DNA from: Atlanticothrix silvestris CENA357
Lineage (GTDB): Bacteria; Cyanobacteriota; Cyanobacteriia; Cyanobacteriales; Nostocaceae
Length of the DNA: 63,508 nucleotides
NCBI RefSeq assembly: GCF_016056295.1
Contig: NZ_JAECZB010000021.1
Coordinates: forward strand, 1-63,508
Direction: 5' to 3'
Shown: positions 6,889 to 16,742 of the stretch, one piece after another
Layout: the number at the start of each line of letters is the position of its first letter
Position numbering within the stretch: the stretch's first letter is position 1
Translations under genes and position numbers: made by a program
The notes under the pieces: model-generated
Told to the model about the DNA's origin: nothing
The model's database searches: none
Seen by the model: only the letters and a program-made list of their open reading frames with translations

Positions 6889-7851
6889 ATGGAGCAACGC
6901 CCTAAGAGGATGTTTGAACAGGTGCAAGATGTTATCAGGCTTAAGCACTATTCTTATCAAATAGAGAAAACCTATATCTACTGGATTAGACGCTATATCC
7001 TTTTTCATAATAAGCGCCATCCTAAAGATATGGGAAGTAAGGAGATTGAAGAATTTTTAACACATCTTGCTGTCAATGAAAATGTGGCTGCGTCAACGCA
7101 GAACCAAGCACTTCATGCTGTTCTTTTTCTCTATAACGAGGTCTTAAAACAAGATTTAGATTTAAAAGTAGATGCGGTACGTGCAAAGAAATCTAAATAT
7201 TTACCAACAGTTTTAACAAAGGATGAAGTTTTCACAATTATTCAAAAGTTATCTGGAGTACATCAATTTTTAATTAAATTACTTTACGGTACGGGTTTAA
7301 GGTTAAACGAAGGTTTGAGCTTGCGCGTTAAAGATGTTGATTTTGCTCAACAACAAATTATTGTTCGTGATACAAAGGGAAATGAAAGTCGGGTGACGAT
7401 GTTACCTGAAAGTATCGCTGAAGAGTTAAAAATTCATTTGCAAAGTGTAAAAATTTTACATCAACAAGATTTACAGAAAGGTTATGGTTCGGTTTATTTA
7501 CCTTTCGCATTAGAAAGAAAATATCCGAGAGCAAAGTATGATTGGATTTGGCAGTTTGTTTTTCCTTCTGGTAGCATTTCTAAAGATCCACGCAGTGGAG
7601 AAGTTCGTCGTCATCATTTGCACGAGAGTAGTTTACAGAAAGCGTTAAAACAAGGGGTTCGCCAAGCGGGTATTCAAAAAAAGGTGGGTTGTCATACGTT
7701 TCGTCACAGTTTTGCTACCCATTTATTACAAAACGGCTACGACATCCGCACGGTACAGGAATTATTGGGACACAAGGATGTCAAAACGACGATGATTTAT
7801 ACCCATGTTCTTAACCGGGGTGGTAAGGCTGTTCGTAGTCCGCTTGATTAG
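6889..7851 (+). CDS. intI: Integron integrase IntI (tyrosine recombinase)
   Basis: The 320-residue protein is a tyrosine recombinase with all catalytic residues visible: Arg138 (GTGLRLNEG), His269 and Arg272 (HTFRHSF), His295 (LGHKDVKT) and nucleophile Tyr304 (MIYTHV), plus a probable beta-hairpin Lys near 163. What makes it IntI rather than XerC/D is the extra segment at residues ~200-245 ([20 protein letters not shown], then QFVFPSG, then [12 protein letters not shown]), the family-specific insertion that captures the extrahelical attC base. The N-terminal SAM-like domain ([20 protein letters not shown]) also fits. The protein appears intact. ATG 6889 lies directly after the last attI-region repeat, with no strong Shine-Dalgarno. 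Its 5' end faces the cassette array, the expected integron orientation. Confidence 0.95.
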   Translation: MEQRPKRMFEQVQDVIRLKHYSYQIEKTYIYWIRRYILFHNKRHPKDMGSKEIEEFLTHLAVNENVAASTQNQALHAVLFLYNEVLKQDLDLKVDAVRAKKSKYLPTVLTKDEVFTIIQKLSGVHQFLIKLLYGTGLRLNEGLSLRVKDVDFAQQQIIVRDTKGNESRVTMLPESIAEELKIHLQSVKILHQQDLQKGYGSVYLPFALERKYPRAKYDWIWQFVFPSGSISKDPRSGEVRRHHLHESSLQKALKQGVRQAGIQKKVGCHTFRHSFATHLLQNGYDIRTVQELLGHKDVKTTMIYTHVLNRGGKAVRSPLD

Positions 7852-8193
7852 AACTACAGGCATATACCTTAACCAGCAGTCAATGAGACTGCTGAAAGAA
7901 AAGATTGGGATATCTGTGATTAAATTTTTTTACTTCTGCTTGAGCAGCAGTTAGGTTGTCCCATAATTCCATTTCTCCATAATCACCTTTCATCATTCAT
8001 TGCTTCTTGTCTAGAATTTGGATGATTGAAAAAACTCGTTCGTTTGTAATTATGGGTTCTTTTGAACCCAAAGATATACCTACTTGTTGAGTTTTGGAAT
8101 ATGTCTTTAGGTATACTTTTTTGACTAACTCAGAAAAAAATGAACGAACCGGGAGTTAATTAGTATTAGTAGGCAATTTTTAGAGTTTAATTT
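7852..8193. other. Intergenic region with hairpins after intI
   Basis: No gene is seen. CAGCAGTC (7874-7881) and GACTGCTG (7887-7894) form an 8-bp stem with a 5-base loop just after intI. TGGGTTC/GAACCCA (8053-8070) forms a second hairpin with a TTTT loop. TATACCTA (8075-8082) and TAGGTATA (8108-8115) form a third, followed by a run of six T residues, the best candidate for a terminator. Confidence 0.55.
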
Positions 8194-9078
8194 ATGCTAA
8201 AAATTAATAAGTTAAATAAATCTTACAAAAATATAAAAGTTCTACAAAACTTGACTTTACACATTGATTCAGGCGAAATTTATGGTTTACTAGGGGCAAA
8301 TGGAGCGGGAAAGACGACAACAATCAATATTATTTGTAATTTACTTAAGGCTGATAGTGGTAATGTTCAAATCAACGATCAACCAGTTTCCGCAGCCAGC
8401 AAAAAAATAATTGGCATTGCACCTCAAGAAAACTTGCTCTATAAAACATTAACTTGTGAAGAAAATCTCAAATTTTTTGCTGATATTTATGGTTTAGATC
8501 GAGAAACACGCCAAAAACAAGTACAAAAAACTCTAGCGGCTGTCAATTTATTAGCAAGAGCAAAAAGTCCAGTAGAAAACCTCAGTGGTGGAATGCGACG
8601 GCGGTTGAATATTGCAGTGGCTTTAGTCCATCAGCCGAAGTTAGTAATTTTAGATGAGCCAACAACAGGATTAGATATTGAAGCGCGATACGAAATTTGG
8701 GAGTTAATTCGGGAACTCAAAAATCAAGGCATAACAATTTTGCTGACAACTCATTTGTTAGATGAAGCAGAGCGTTTATGCCAGAGAATTGGCATTCTTA
8801 AAAATGGGCGAATTTTGGCTGAGGGTAGTTTAGCAGAGTTACGCAATTTGATTCCAGCCCAAGAAATTGTAGTAGTACAAACTGCACAAGAAAATGAAGC
8901 GATCGCACGAGCTAAAATTTATGGTTTCACCCATAGATATTATGGTAACGATCTAGCATTTTGGCTCCCAGAAACTTTGGAATTAAAGGAAATTATTTCG
9001 CGCTTTGAAGGCATAGCAATTGATTCTATTGCTCGTCAACCTGTACGGTTGGAGCATATTTATATGGAAGTAACGTAA
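8194..9078 (+). CDS. ABC transporter ATP-binding protein (ABC-2/DrrA-like)
   Basis: A 294-residue single nucleotide-binding domain of the CcmA/DrrA/NatA type used by ABC-2 exporters. Walker A is GANGAGKTT (residues 34-42), the signature LSGGMRRR begins at 130, Walker B is LVILDEPTTGLD (150-161), and the switch His is in LLTTHLLDEAERL. The C-terminal ~80 residues form the regulatory extension seen in this subgroup. No membrane subunit lies next to it on either side, so it is an orphan in this window; its permease must be elsewhere or lost. Codon use is A+T-rich, like its flanks. The exported substrate cannot be predicted. Confidence 0.92.
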   Translation: MLKINKLNKSYKNIKVLQNLTLHIDSGEIYGLLGANGAGKTTTINIICNLLKADSGNVQINDQPVSAASKKIIGIAPQENLLYKTLTCEENLKFFADIYGLDRETRQKQVQKTLAAVNLLARAKSPVENLSGGMRRRLNIAVALVHQPKLVILDEPTTGLDIEARYEIWELIRELKNQGITILLTTHLLDEAERLCQRIGILKNGRILAEGSLAELRNLIPAQEIVVVQTAQENEAIARAKIYGFTHRYYGNDLAFWLPETLELKEIISRFEGIAIDSIARQPVRLEHIYMEVT

Positions 9079-9281
9079 TTGATTCGTAATTCGTAATTGT
9101 TTTTTTGTAAGGGTTACAAATATTTGTTATGGGTAGTTTATTTTTGTGGTGCTGTACTAAGTGAAAACAGTGCTAAGCAATTAATACAAATGAACTAACA
9201 AAAAATTGAGTTCTTCTCTCCACCGAAGCATACAGATTGTGGCATAATAAGCCGATCGCACACCCTAGCTAGCTATCCATC

Positions 9282-10313
9282 GTGCAAGATACCGACTCCA
9301 TGAATGACATTGCTGCTGCTTTACAACAGCCAGCAGATCTTACCTTTGAACTACCCGATCCAGAAGATGAACAGATTCTGGAGTCAGATTTTCAACAACA
9401 GCTAGATGTAGCTTGGCAAGTATGCGATCGCTTTGATCTGCAAACTGAAATTTGGCGAGGACGCATTTTACGAGCAATCCGCGACAGAGAAAAAATTGGT
9501 GGTGACGGAAGGGGTGCAGGCTTTCTGAAATGGCTCAAAGAACGAGAAATCAGCAAAAGTCAAGCTTACGCCTGGATTCAACTAGCTAACAGCGCTGATA
9601 CCCTCTTAGAAGAAGGCAAACTTGACCCCAGCGCAGTCAATAACTTTAGCAAACGGGCATTTATTGAAACTTCCAAAGCAGTTCCAGAAGTCCAACAAAT
9701 GGTGAGTGAATCCGCCCAAAAAGGCGATCGCATTACTAGGCGCGAAGTGCGTCAACTTACCGATGAATGGACTGCTATGTCCTCAGATTTGCTACCTGAA
9801 CCAGTTAAACTCAAAGCAGCAGATAATACTCTACCCCCGCGCTACATTGCTCCTCTAGTTAAGGAAATGGAAAAGCTGCCAGAATCACATCAAAAATTTA
9901 TTCAACAAGAAATTGCAGCTAACCCCGATGTTGATACCCTCAAACAAGTAACTACAGAAGCACGTCAATTAGCAAAATATCTGAAATCTGCGGCTCAAGT
10001 TCAAGCATTAACCCAAGAAGATGTAGATATCGAAACAGCCTTAGAAGAAGCTCAAAGAATCGGCTGTTTAAGCGTAGCCGCTGACTTAGTAAATCAAGCA
10101 TCCCAAATCGAACAAACGATCGCAAAATTATATATGACTTGGAAACGCATCGGCAACTTAGCAGATCGGCTATATGTAGATACTGGTGCAAGTACACCCA
10201 ACTTGCGATCGCTCCTCACTTGCATAGAACCTCTTGGAGGTGAAGTTATGGAACTACAACTAAGTGGTGCGACTGAACACACCATCCGCCTGCAAATTCA
10301 AGAAACCAATTAA
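9282..10313 (+). CDS. Conserved cyanobacterial protein of unknown function
   Basis: The 343-residue product has no domain I can name securely. It is acidic at the N terminus (ELPDPEDEQILESDFQQQ). A region at about residues 60-130 (IWRGRILRAIRDREKIGG, then FLKWLKEREISKSQAYAWIQ) resembles phage- and plasmid-type proteins that sense replication (DUF3102-like, ParB-associated helix-turn-helix). The middle is helical, and a C-terminal segment (ADRLYVDTGASTPNLRSLL) follows. No signal peptide or membrane segment is present. The start is uncertain: GTG 9282 or ATG 9300, neither with a good ribosome site. It stands alone between an ABC ATPase and a convergent permease gene. Confidence 0.75.
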   Translation: MQDTDSMNDIAAALQQPADLTFELPDPEDEQILESDFQQQLDVAWQVCDRFDLQTEIWRGRILRAIRDREKIGGDGRGAGFLKWLKEREISKSQAYAWIQLANSADTLLEEGKLDPSAVNNFSKRAFIETSKAVPEVQQMVSESAQKGDRITRREVRQLTDEWTAMSSDLLPEPVKLKAADNTLPPRYIAPLVKEMEKLPESHQKFIQQEIAANPDVDTLKQVTTEARQLAKYLKSAAQVQALTQEDVDIETALEEAQRIGCLSVAADLVNQASQIEQTIAKLYMTWKRIGNLADRLYVDTGASTPNLRSLLTCIEPLGGEVMELQLSGATEHTIRLQIQETN

Positions 10314-10477
10314 TATAGCAGGGAAGAATGACTGATGACTGATGACTGTTAACCGTCAACAGTCAACAGTTAACGACCATCAAGAGTGTTTATATACTTT
10401 AGACGTGCATCAGCTTAAATATTCACACCGACCTACTTAAGTGGCAACTGCTATAAATTACTCTCTCCAGTTTCCCA
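10314..10477. repeat. Short tandem repeats after the hypothetical gene
   Basis: GACTGATGACTGATGACTG is followed by CAACAGTCAACAGTTAACG, both short 7-8 base iterations typical of cyanobacterial intergenic DNA. The space separates two convergent genes. Confidence 0.6.
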
Positions 10478-11305
10478 CTAATTTTTAATCCCAGTAGCGG
10501 CAATCCCTCGGATAAACTGACGCTGACCGATGAGGAATAGTACCATTACTGGCACAGTTGCAATTGTCACCGCAGCCATCATCAAAGGCCAATTATTGGT
10601 AAATTGCTCTTGAAACTCTGCCAACGCCAGTTGTACTGTTCTCAATTCTGGTCGTGTTGTAAATACCAAAGGTTTAAATAAATCGTTCCATTCGGCAATA
10701 AAGGTGAACAAAAACAGCGTTACCAAAGCTGGACGCGCTAAAGGTAACATCACCCGCCACAAAATTTGCAGTCGGTTTGCTCCATCTATAGTTGCAGCTT
10801 CTTCTAACTCGACAGGAATTGTCTGGAAATACTGACGTAACAAGAAAATACCAAAGCCATTAACAGCAGTTGGTAAAATTAGCGCCCAGTAAGTATTTAT
10901 TAGGTGTCCCCACTTCAATACCAAAAAAATAGGTATCACTAATAACTGAAAGGGAATCACCAAAGTTGCTAGTACAACCAATAGTAATGCTTGTCTACCG
11001 CGAAATTTCAGTCTTGCGAGGGCGTAACCTGCCAATGCCGAAGTGACCATTTGAAAAGCCGTCACAGCGATCGCCACTAAGGTAGAATTAGCAAACGCCA
11101 GCAAAAATTTGCCTCGCTCCCATGCATTGCGATAATTAGCTAAAGACCAATTATTTTTGGGAAAAAGTTCGACATTCGCTCCTGGAGGTGCAAAAGAGGT
11201 GAGAAAGACCACAAACAGCGGTAGTAAAACAATCAATGCCCCCAGCAGTAGCACTCCTAGGCTCAAAAAATTGGCTGATTTTAGATTCCAGTTTAATTTG
11301 GACAT
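10478..11305 (-). CDS. Carbohydrate ABC transporter permease (MalG type)
   Basis: This 275-residue inner-membrane protein has six predicted membrane spans. The ATPase-contacting EAA loop is clear as ELEEAATIDGANRLQILWRV followed by MLPLARPALV, which places it in the MalG/UgpE/AraQ family of binding-protein-dependent sugar importers. The N terminus (FLSLGVLLLGALIVLLPLFV) is the first span. The partner MalF-type permease, the solute-binding protein and the ATPase are not next to it. Isolated permease genes like this are common in cyanobacteria, where the subunits are scattered. The substrate could be glucosylglycerol, maltose or another sugar; the sequence does not say. Confidence 0.9.
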   Translation of the reverse strand: MSKLNWNLKSANFLSLGVLLLGALIVLLPLFVVFLTSFAPPGANVELFPKNNWSLANYRNAWERGKFLLAFANSTLVAIAVTAFQMVTSALAGYALARLKFRGRQALLLVVLATLVIPFQLLVIPIFLVLKWGHLINTYWALILPTAVNGFGIFLLRQYFQTIPVELEEAATIDGANRLQILWRVMLPLARPALVTLFLFTFIAEWNDLFKPLVFTTRPELRTVQLALAEFQEQFTNNWPLMMAAVTIATVPVMVLFLIGQRQFIRGIAATGIKN

Positions 11306-11482
11306 TAGTTGAATTTCAGGGCATTTGTTCTTCTGGTACTAGAGCATCGCCCCCAGCAACAGCTAATCTATAACATAGGAACTAGTTAAGTTAAATTAAA
11401 TCACAGTAATTGTTACCCTAAATTCATAGGGTAAATAAAGTTCTGGTATCAAATGATTCAGGTTTACAGGAGTAACGATTCT

Positions 11483-12178
11483 ATGCAGCAGCTTGCAGCC
11501 GAATTTGAAATTGATTTTAACAGCGAAAAGTACAAAGATGCATATAGCCGTATAAATGCGATCGTAATTGAAGGGGAACAAGAAGCCCATGAAAATTACA
11601 TTACACTGGCCCAACTGCTGCCCAAAAGTCAAGAAGAATTGATTCGCTTATCCAAAATGGAAAGTCGCCACAAAAAAGGTTTTGAAGCTTGTGGGCGCAA
11701 TCTTCAGGTAACACCGGACATGGAATTTGCTAAGAAGTTTTTCTTGGGACTGCATGAAAACTTCCAAAACGCAGCGGCAGAAGGTAAGGTTGTCACTTGT
11801 CTACTCATCCAATCTTTGATTATTGAATGTTTTGCTATAGCAGCATACAACATTTATATTCCCGTTGCCGATGATTTTGCTCGTAAAATTACTGAGGGAG
11901 TTGTCAAAGACGAGTATAGCCACCTTAACTTTGGAGAAGTTTGGTTAAAAGAACATTTTACCGAATCTAAAGCAGAATTAGAAGCTGCAAATCGCCAAAA
12001 TCTACCCATTGTTTGGAAAATGCTCAACGAAGTAGCAGACGATGCCCAAGTTTTGGCAATGGAAAAAGAAGCTTTGGTGGAAGACTTCATGATTCAGTAC
12101 GGTGAAGCATTAAGTAATATTGGCTTCACGACCAGAGACATCATGCGCTTGTCAGCCTACGGACTCACAGGTGCGTAG
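11483..12178 (+). CDS. ado: Aldehyde-deformylating oxygenase (alkane synthase)
   Basis: This ferritin-like di-iron enzyme converts fatty aldehydes to alkanes/alkenes plus formate, the last step of cyanobacterial hydrocarbon synthesis. The start at ATG 11483 gives 231 residues, the standard length, and follows CAGGAG at good spacing. All six metal ligands known for the family are in place: Glu32, Glu60, His63, Glu115, Glu144 and His147 (motifs [23 protein letters not shown] and [11 protein letters not shown]). The next gene on the same strand is the acyl-ACP reductase that supplies the aldehyde, 360 bases downstream, followed by accA. This order is conserved across cyanobacteria. Confidence 0.97.
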   Translation: MQQLAAEFEIDFNSEKYKDAYSRINAIVIEGEQEAHENYITLAQLLPKSQEELIRLSKMESRHKKGFEACGRNLQVTPDMEFAKKFFLGLHENFQNAAAEGKVVTCLLIQSLIIECFAIAAYNIYIPVADDFARKITEGVVKDEYSHLNFGEVWLKEHFTESKAELEAANRQNLPIVWKMLNEVADDAQVLAMEKEALVEDFMIQYGEALSNIGFTTRDIMRLSAYGLTGA

Positions 12179-12538
12179 AAAAGCATAAAGGGTAAAGGAT
12201 GAAGGATGAAAAATTTCTGACTTCACCCTTCTCCTATCAAAGACACTAAGCGAACATACTTCACACTTCATCTTTCAGGATGAATCTGACACTTTGTATA
12301 GTATTTTTAAGAGTTAGGTATTATCTCTTACCCACTTATTCACGCTACGCGGGTCAGTTGTCAACAGTCAGTTGTCAGTTGGTTTTGATCTAGTTTAATA
12401 CCCCAACCCAAAAGTGGATGGTCTTAAAACATCTTTACTACTGACTACTAACTACTAACCACTGACAAAACTCCATACCCTTGTGGCGGAGTTTTTATTC
12501 CACGCTTTTGACAAAGCATACGCCTAATACATCACTAC
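12179..12538. other. ado-aar spacer with short repeats and a hairpin
   Basis: There is no gene in these 360 bases. It contains GTTGTCAACAGTCAGTTGTC-type iterations near 12357-12380 and CTACTGACTACTAACTACTA near 12439-12460. AAAACTCC (12467-12474) pairs with GGAGTTTT (12488-12495), a terminator-like hairpin listed next. The length suggests aar has its own promoter. Confidence 0.6.
12467..12497 (+). terminator. Terminator-like hairpin between ado and aar
   Basis: An 8-bp perfect stem AAAACTCC/GGAGTTTT with a 13-base loop ends in TTTTTA. It lies 42 bases before the aar start, so it could end the ado transcript or act in the aar leader. Confidence 0.6.
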
Positions 12539-13558
12539 ATGTTTGGTCTAATTGGACATCTGACTAGTTTAGAACACGCTCAATCGGTAGCTAAAGAATT
12601 GGGATACCCAGAATATGCCGATCAAGGGCTAGATTTTTGGTGCAGCGCCCCGCCGCAAATTGTCGATAACATCACTGTTACCAGTGTTACGGGGCAGACA
12701 ATTGAAGGACGGTATGTAGAATCTTGCTTTTTACCTGAAATGTTGGCCAATCGCCGCATCAAGGCAGCAACCCGCAAAATCCTCAACGCCATGGCCCATG
12801 CTCAGAAGCATGGCATCAATATCACTGCTCTAGGCGGGTTTTCCTCAATTATTTTTGAAAATTTTAAATTAGAGCAATTTAACCAAGTTCGCAACATCAA
12901 ACTGGAGTTTGAACGCTTCACCACAGGCAATACCCATACTGCCTACATTATTTGTCAACAGGTGGAACAAGCATCAAAACAAATAGGAATTGATTTAAAA
13001 AGCGCGACAGTCGCTGTATGTGGAGCAACTGGAGATATTGGTAGTGCAGTCACACGCTGGCTAGATGCCAAAACAGATGTCAAAGAACTCTTGCTAATAG
13101 CCCGTAACCATGAACGTCTCAACGAGTTACAGGCTGAACTGGGACGCGGAAAAATTATGGCTTTGGATGAGGCTCTACCCCAAGCTGATATTGTTGTTTG
13201 GGTTGCCAGTATGCCCAAAGGAATGGAAATCGACCCCCTTGTTTTGCAGAAGCCTTGTCTACTAATTGATGGTGGCTATCCTAAAAACTTAGCTACAAAA
13301 ATTCAGCATCCCGACATATATGTGTTAAACGGTGGAATTGTAGAACATTCTCTGGATATTGACTGGAAAATTATGAAAATAGTCAATATGGATGTGCCAG
13401 CACGCCAATTGTTTGCTTGTTTTGCCGAATCAATGCTGCTGGAATTTGAGAAGTTATACACGAACTTTTCTTGGGGGCGCAATCAGATTACCGTAGACAA
13501 AATGGAGCAGATTGGTCAAGCATCAGTAAAGCACGGATTTAGACCATTGCTGGTTTAG
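12539..13558 (+). CDS. aar: Long-chain acyl-ACP reductase
   Basis: A 339-residue NADPH-dependent reductase that releases fatty aldehyde from acyl-ACP for ADO. The family N terminus [15 protein letters not shown] is present. The Rossmann motif is [18 protein letters not shown] (about residues 158-175). The thioester-forming cysteine known for the family is Cys294 in [12 protein letters not shown]. Length and start are standard. It forms the conserved ado-aar-accA block. The product aldehydes become heptadecane-type alkanes that sit in thylakoid and cytoplasmic membranes. Confidence 0.97.
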   Translation: MFGLIGHLTSLEHAQSVAKELGYPEYADQGLDFWCSAPPQIVDNITVTSVTGQTIEGRYVESCFLPEMLANRRIKAATRKILNAMAHAQKHGINITALGGFSSIIFENFKLEQFNQVRNIKLEFERFTTGNTHTAYIICQQVEQASKQIGIDLKSATVAVCGATGDIGSAVTRWLDAKTDVKELLLIARNHERLNELQAELGRGKIMALDEALPQADIVVWVASMPKGMEIDPLVLQKPCLLIDGGYPKNLATKIQHPDIYVLNGGIVEHSLDIDWKIMKIVNMDVPARQLFACFAESMLLEFEKLYTNFSWGRNQITVDKMEQIGQASVKHGFRPLLV

Positions 13559-13745
13559 TAACTGGGGACTGGGGACTAGGATATAATTTCCATTGCCCCC
13601 AATTCTTCAATCTATAATCCTTAGTTCTTAACCACTGAACTGATGTTCAACCCCTAACTCCTAATAGTTCTAATCTTTTATTCCCAATGCCCAGTCCCCA
13701 GTATCCAACCTCTTATTCCCAGTACCTAATCCCCAACCCCTAACT

Positions 13746-14726
13746 ATGGCAACTACCGAGCGCAAACCGCTACTGTTGGATTTTGAAAAACCCCTAGCAG
13801 AACTCGCAACCCGGATTGATCAGATTCGGCAACTTGCAGAAGAAAATGGCGTTGATGTATCTGGTCAAATTCGTCAACTAGAAGCACGCGCCATGCAACT
13901 GCGTGAGGAAATTTTCAGTAGTTTATCGCCATTTCAGCGATTGCAAGTGGCTCGTCATCCCCGTCGCCCTAGCACTCTCGATTACATCCAAGCAATTAGT
14001 GATGAATGGATGGAGTTACATGGCGATCGCTGCGGCGGTGATGATCCGGCTTTAGTTGGTGGTGTGGGTCGCGTAGGCGGTCAACCCGTGGTCATGTTAG
14101 GTCAACAAAAAGGCCGTGACACCAAAGATAATATTGCCCGTAACTTCGGTATGGCAGCCCCAGGAGGCTATCGTAAAGCCCTGCGATTGATGGAACACGC
14201 CAACAAGTTTGGGATGCCGATTTTAACTTTTATTGATACCCCTGGTGCTTTGCCGACAGTAACAGCAGAACATCAAGGTCAAGGAGAAGCGATCGCCTAT
14301 AATTTGCGCGAAATGTTTTGCCTAGATGTACCCATCATCTGCACAGTTATTGGTGAAGCCAGTTCTGGTGGAGCGCTGGGTATTGGTATCGGCGATCGCC
14401 TGTTAATGTTTGAACACGCCGTTTATACCGTTATTAGCCCTGAAGGCTGTGCTGCCATCTTGTGGAAAGATGCTGCCAAGGCTCCCCAAGCAGCAGTAGC
14501 CCTAAAAATTATTTCCGCCGATCTAAAAAACCTGGGTATTATAGACCAAATATTGCCTGAACCCATTGGTGGCGCTCACTCCGACCCCCTAAAAGCCGCT
14601 ACGATTCTCAAGCAAGCGCTGTTAGATAATTTGGATGAACTTAACCGATTTACATCTCAAGAACGCCGTCAACTACGCTATGACAAATTCCGCAAAATAG
14701 GCGTTTTCACAGAAGTTGCCCATTAA
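13746..14726 (+). CDS. accA: Acetyl-CoA carboxylase carboxyltransferase subunit alpha
   Basis: This 326-residue protein is the alpha half of the carboxyltransferase that forms malonyl-CoA for fatty acid synthesis. The N-terminal coiled coil ([20 protein letters not shown]) and the crotonase-like core are complete: [63 protein letters not shown] and [14 protein letters not shown]. It follows aar by 187 bases, a conserved cyanobacterial arrangement that links malonyl-CoA supply to alkane synthesis. AccB, AccC and AccD are elsewhere. The space before it consists of TCCCCAGT-type short repeats. Confidence 0.97.
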   Translation: MATTERKPLLLDFEKPLAELATRIDQIRQLAEENGVDVSGQIRQLEARAMQLREEIFSSLSPFQRLQVARHPRRPSTLDYIQAISDEWMELHGDRCGGDDPALVGGVGRVGGQPVVMLGQQKGRDTKDNIARNFGMAAPGGYRKALRLMEHANKFGMPILTFIDTPGALPTVTAEHQGQGEAIAYNLREMFCLDVPIICTVIGEASSGGALGIGIGDRLLMFEHAVYTVISPEGCAAILWKDAAKAPQAAVALKIISADLKNLGIIDQILPEPIGGAHSDPLKAATILKQALLDNLDELNRFTSQERRQLRYDKFRKIGVFTEVAH

Positions 14727-15092
14727 CAACGCTAGAAGATAATTGATTAACTTAATAGCAATGCTATAATTGCCTATGTGCTTAAAGATTTTTAACAATC
14801 TTCTCAGCCATAGGCATTTGAATTGAGACAAGTCAACTCAACCTTATGAGTTGACTATGTAGTATTTTAGTAATCAATTTTGAGTACATGAATTAATCGT
14901 ACCAGGTGAACATACGTCGTGTTCACCAGGAAAACTATTGACGGGAAAAACACCTAATATTGACGGAAAACTATAGCAGTCATCAACAAACAATCATCGG
15001 AATTTAAGGTTAGTTTAATCTATCCCCTCCGAAGGATGTTGATAATTGGCTTGCAAGGAGCTTTCGGAACAGCCAAAAAATTGGGAGAGAGC
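14727..15092. other. Three consecutive hairpins downstream of accA
   Basis: There is no gene. TGCCTATG/CATAGGCA (about 14771-14818) encloses a smaller AAGATT/AATCTT stem. AGTCAACTCA (14831-14840) pairs perfectly with TGAGTTGACT (14847-14856). GGTGAACA (14905-14912) pairs with TGTTCACC (14920-14927). None has a long T tail. Possible processed 3' UTR, small RNA or clustered repeats. Confidence 0.6.
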
Positions 15093-15818
15093 ATGAGTGT
15101 CGATTGGAAACGACGCGCCCTGATTACCGGGGCGAGTAGTGGAATTGGGAAAGCAACGGCTTTGGCATTTGCCAAAGCCGGGATAAATGTCGCCTTAGTG
15201 AGTCGATCTTTAGATAAGCTGGAGGCGGTTGCAGAAGCCGCAAGGCACACTGGGGTAGAAGCAACAGCCTACGCTGTAGATCTAGCTAATGTATCTCAAG
15301 TAGAAAAAAAGATACAAGCGATCGCCCTAGATTTTGGGGACATAGACATTTTGGTAAATAGTGCTGGCATAGCATATACAGCCGCTTTAAATCAAACACC
15401 CTTAGAAGACTGGCTGCAAGTAATTAACTTAAATCTCACCAGTGTATTTCAGTGCATTATGGGTATTTTGCCCGGAATGCGCGATCGGGGCACAGGCACA
15501 ATTATCAACATTGCCTCTATTGCTGCCAAACAACCATTTCCCAGTTGGGGAGCATACAGCGTCAGTAAAGCTGGTCTAGTAGCTCTTTCTCAAACCTTGG
15601 CACAAGAAGAACGTGCCCACGGCATTCGTGTCACGGCTATTAGTCCAGGAGCTGTGAATACCGAACTGTGGGATACAGAAACGGTCAATGTTAATCTCGA
15701 CCGTTCCAAAATGCTAACTCCAGAAATTGTAGCTGAATCCATTCTCCACACTGTTTTACTACCACCACAGGCAGTAATCGATGAATTAACTTTAATGCCT
15801 AGTGCTGGCGCTCTTTAA
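15093..15818 (+). CDS. Short-chain dehydrogenase/reductase (FabG-like)
   Basis: A classical SDR of 241 residues when started at ATG 15093, which follows GGGAGAGAG; an upstream ATG at 15036 would add 19 residues not typical of the family. Motifs: cofactor loop TGASSGIG (12-19), NSAG (89-92), Asn114, Ser142, and the complete active site Tyr155/Lys159 in YSVSK. PG and the C-terminal lid (VNTELWDTETV) follow. The fold and length suit a 3-oxoacyl-ACP reductase-like or other alcohol dehydrogenase role. Position between accA and folE, within the fatty-acid/alkane neighbourhood, is conserved in related strains as far as I recall. Exact substrate unknown. Confidence 0.9.
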   Translation: MSVDWKRRALITGASSGIGKATALAFAKAGINVALVSRSLDKLEAVAEAARHTGVEATAYAVDLANVSQVEKKIQAIALDFGDIDILVNSAGIAYTAALNQTPLEDWLQVINLNLTSVFQCIMGILPGMRDRGTGTIINIASIAAKQPFPSWGAYSVSKAGLVALSQTLAQEERAHGIRVTAISPGAVNTELWDTETVNVNLDRSKMLTPEIVAESILHTVLLPPQAVIDELTLMPSAGAL

Positions 15819-15910
15819 TTAATTAGTTAGTTTTTTGTCCTTGTTTTTTGTTTGTAACAAATGACCAACGACAAATGACCAATGACCAAACCTTAACCAA
15901 AACTTACATC

Positions 15911-16618
15911 ATGACTATTGCTAGTTCCAACGGTTCCAATCGCTTTCAATCTCCTCTAATTTCCGACTTGGCAGAAGCCATCAACACCAGACCCGATCGC
16001 AACACCCATGATGGACGGGAGCCAGATTTGCATACACCTTCAGAGGAACACACAGAGCAAATGATGGCAGCCGTGAGGACATTACTAGTAGGCGTTGGAG
16101 AAGACCCCGAACGTGAAGGATTGCTCAAAACACCAAAGCGTGTAGCAGAAGCAATGCAGTTTCTTACCAGTGGCTACAATCAATCTTTAGACGAACTCGT
16201 AAATGGTGCCATCTTTGATGAAGGACATAACGAGATGGTACTAGTTCGAGATATTAACTTTTTTAGTCTCTGCGAACACCACATGCTACCTTTCATGGGT
16301 AGAGCGCACGTTGCTTACATCCCTAACCAGAAAGTTGTGGGACTTAGTAAACTTGCTCGTATTGTCGAGATGTATTCTCGCCGCTTGCAAGTCCAAGAAA
16401 GGCTAACCCGCCAAATAGCCGAAGCAATTCAGACAATTCTGGAACCCCAAGGTGTTGCAGTTGTTATGGAAGCTTCCCATATGTGCATGGTGATGCGGGG
16501 TGTTCAGAAACCCGGATCTTGGACAGTCACCAGTGCAATGGTTGGTGTATTCCAAGACGAGCAGAAAACCCGTGAAGAGTTTTTTAACTTGATTCGTCAC
16601 CAACCAGCATTCTTTTAG
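15911..16618 (+). CDS. folE: GTP cyclohydrolase I
   Basis: This enzyme converts GTP to 7,8-dihydroneopterin triphosphate, the first step to folate and pterins. The ATG at 15911 gives 235 residues; the reading frame stays open upstream to 15848 but that part is made of the intergenic repeat TGACCAATGACCAA and should not count. The zinc-binding motif [20 protein letters not shown] and the later Cys in [17 protein letters not shown] are intact, as is the [10 protein letters not shown] helix. The N-terminal ~50 residues are low in conservation, as in other cyanobacterial FolE proteins. It is the last gene of the accA-SDR-folE row and converges on trpF. Confidence 0.95.
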   Translation: MTIASSNGSNRFQSPLISDLAEAINTRPDRNTHDGREPDLHTPSEEHTEQMMAAVRTLLVGVGEDPEREGLLKTPKRVAEAMQFLTSGYNQSLDELVNGAIFDEGHNEMVLVRDINFFSLCEHHMLPFMGRAHVAYIPNQKVVGLSKLARIVEMYSRRLQVQERLTRQIAEAIQTILEPQGVAVVMEASHMCMVMRGVQKPGSWTVTSAMVGVFQDEQKTREEFFNLIRHQPAFF

Positions 16619-16742
16619 GGAATGGGGCATGGGGAAGAAGGGTAAAGGGAAAAGGGTAAGGGGGAAAGGGTTTGTTTCTTCATCCTTTAATTTTTTCCTA
16701 AGATTATTGTTCATCCCCTGACTCCCCTGCTTCTCCGTCTCC

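Larger units (their letters stand above)
305..7851. mobile_element. Chromosomal integron: intI, attI-like junction and at least four cassettes
   Basis: The integrase gene (6889-7851) points right and the cassette array extends left from its 5' side, the usual integron layout. Cassettes read from attI are 3628-6625, 2884-3627, 2237-2883 and 311-2236. In each case the first six bases after the crossover (TTATAC, TTAGCT, TTGGGC, TTAGAC) reappear as the complementary R'' box in that cassette's own attC, as required if each circulated independently. Five of the eight cassette genes lie on the minus strand, directed away from attI, with attC after their 3' ends. The array continues past the left edge. 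Confidence 0.9.

Noticed and set aside
6889-7851. Recombinase as XerC/XerD or a phage integrase
   Set aside because: The IntI-specific insertion at residues ~200-245 and the adjacent attC array fit integron integrase better.
15848-15910. 21-codon N-terminal extension of folE
   Set aside because: It consists of the TGACCAATGACCAA intergenic repeat, not protein-coding sequence.
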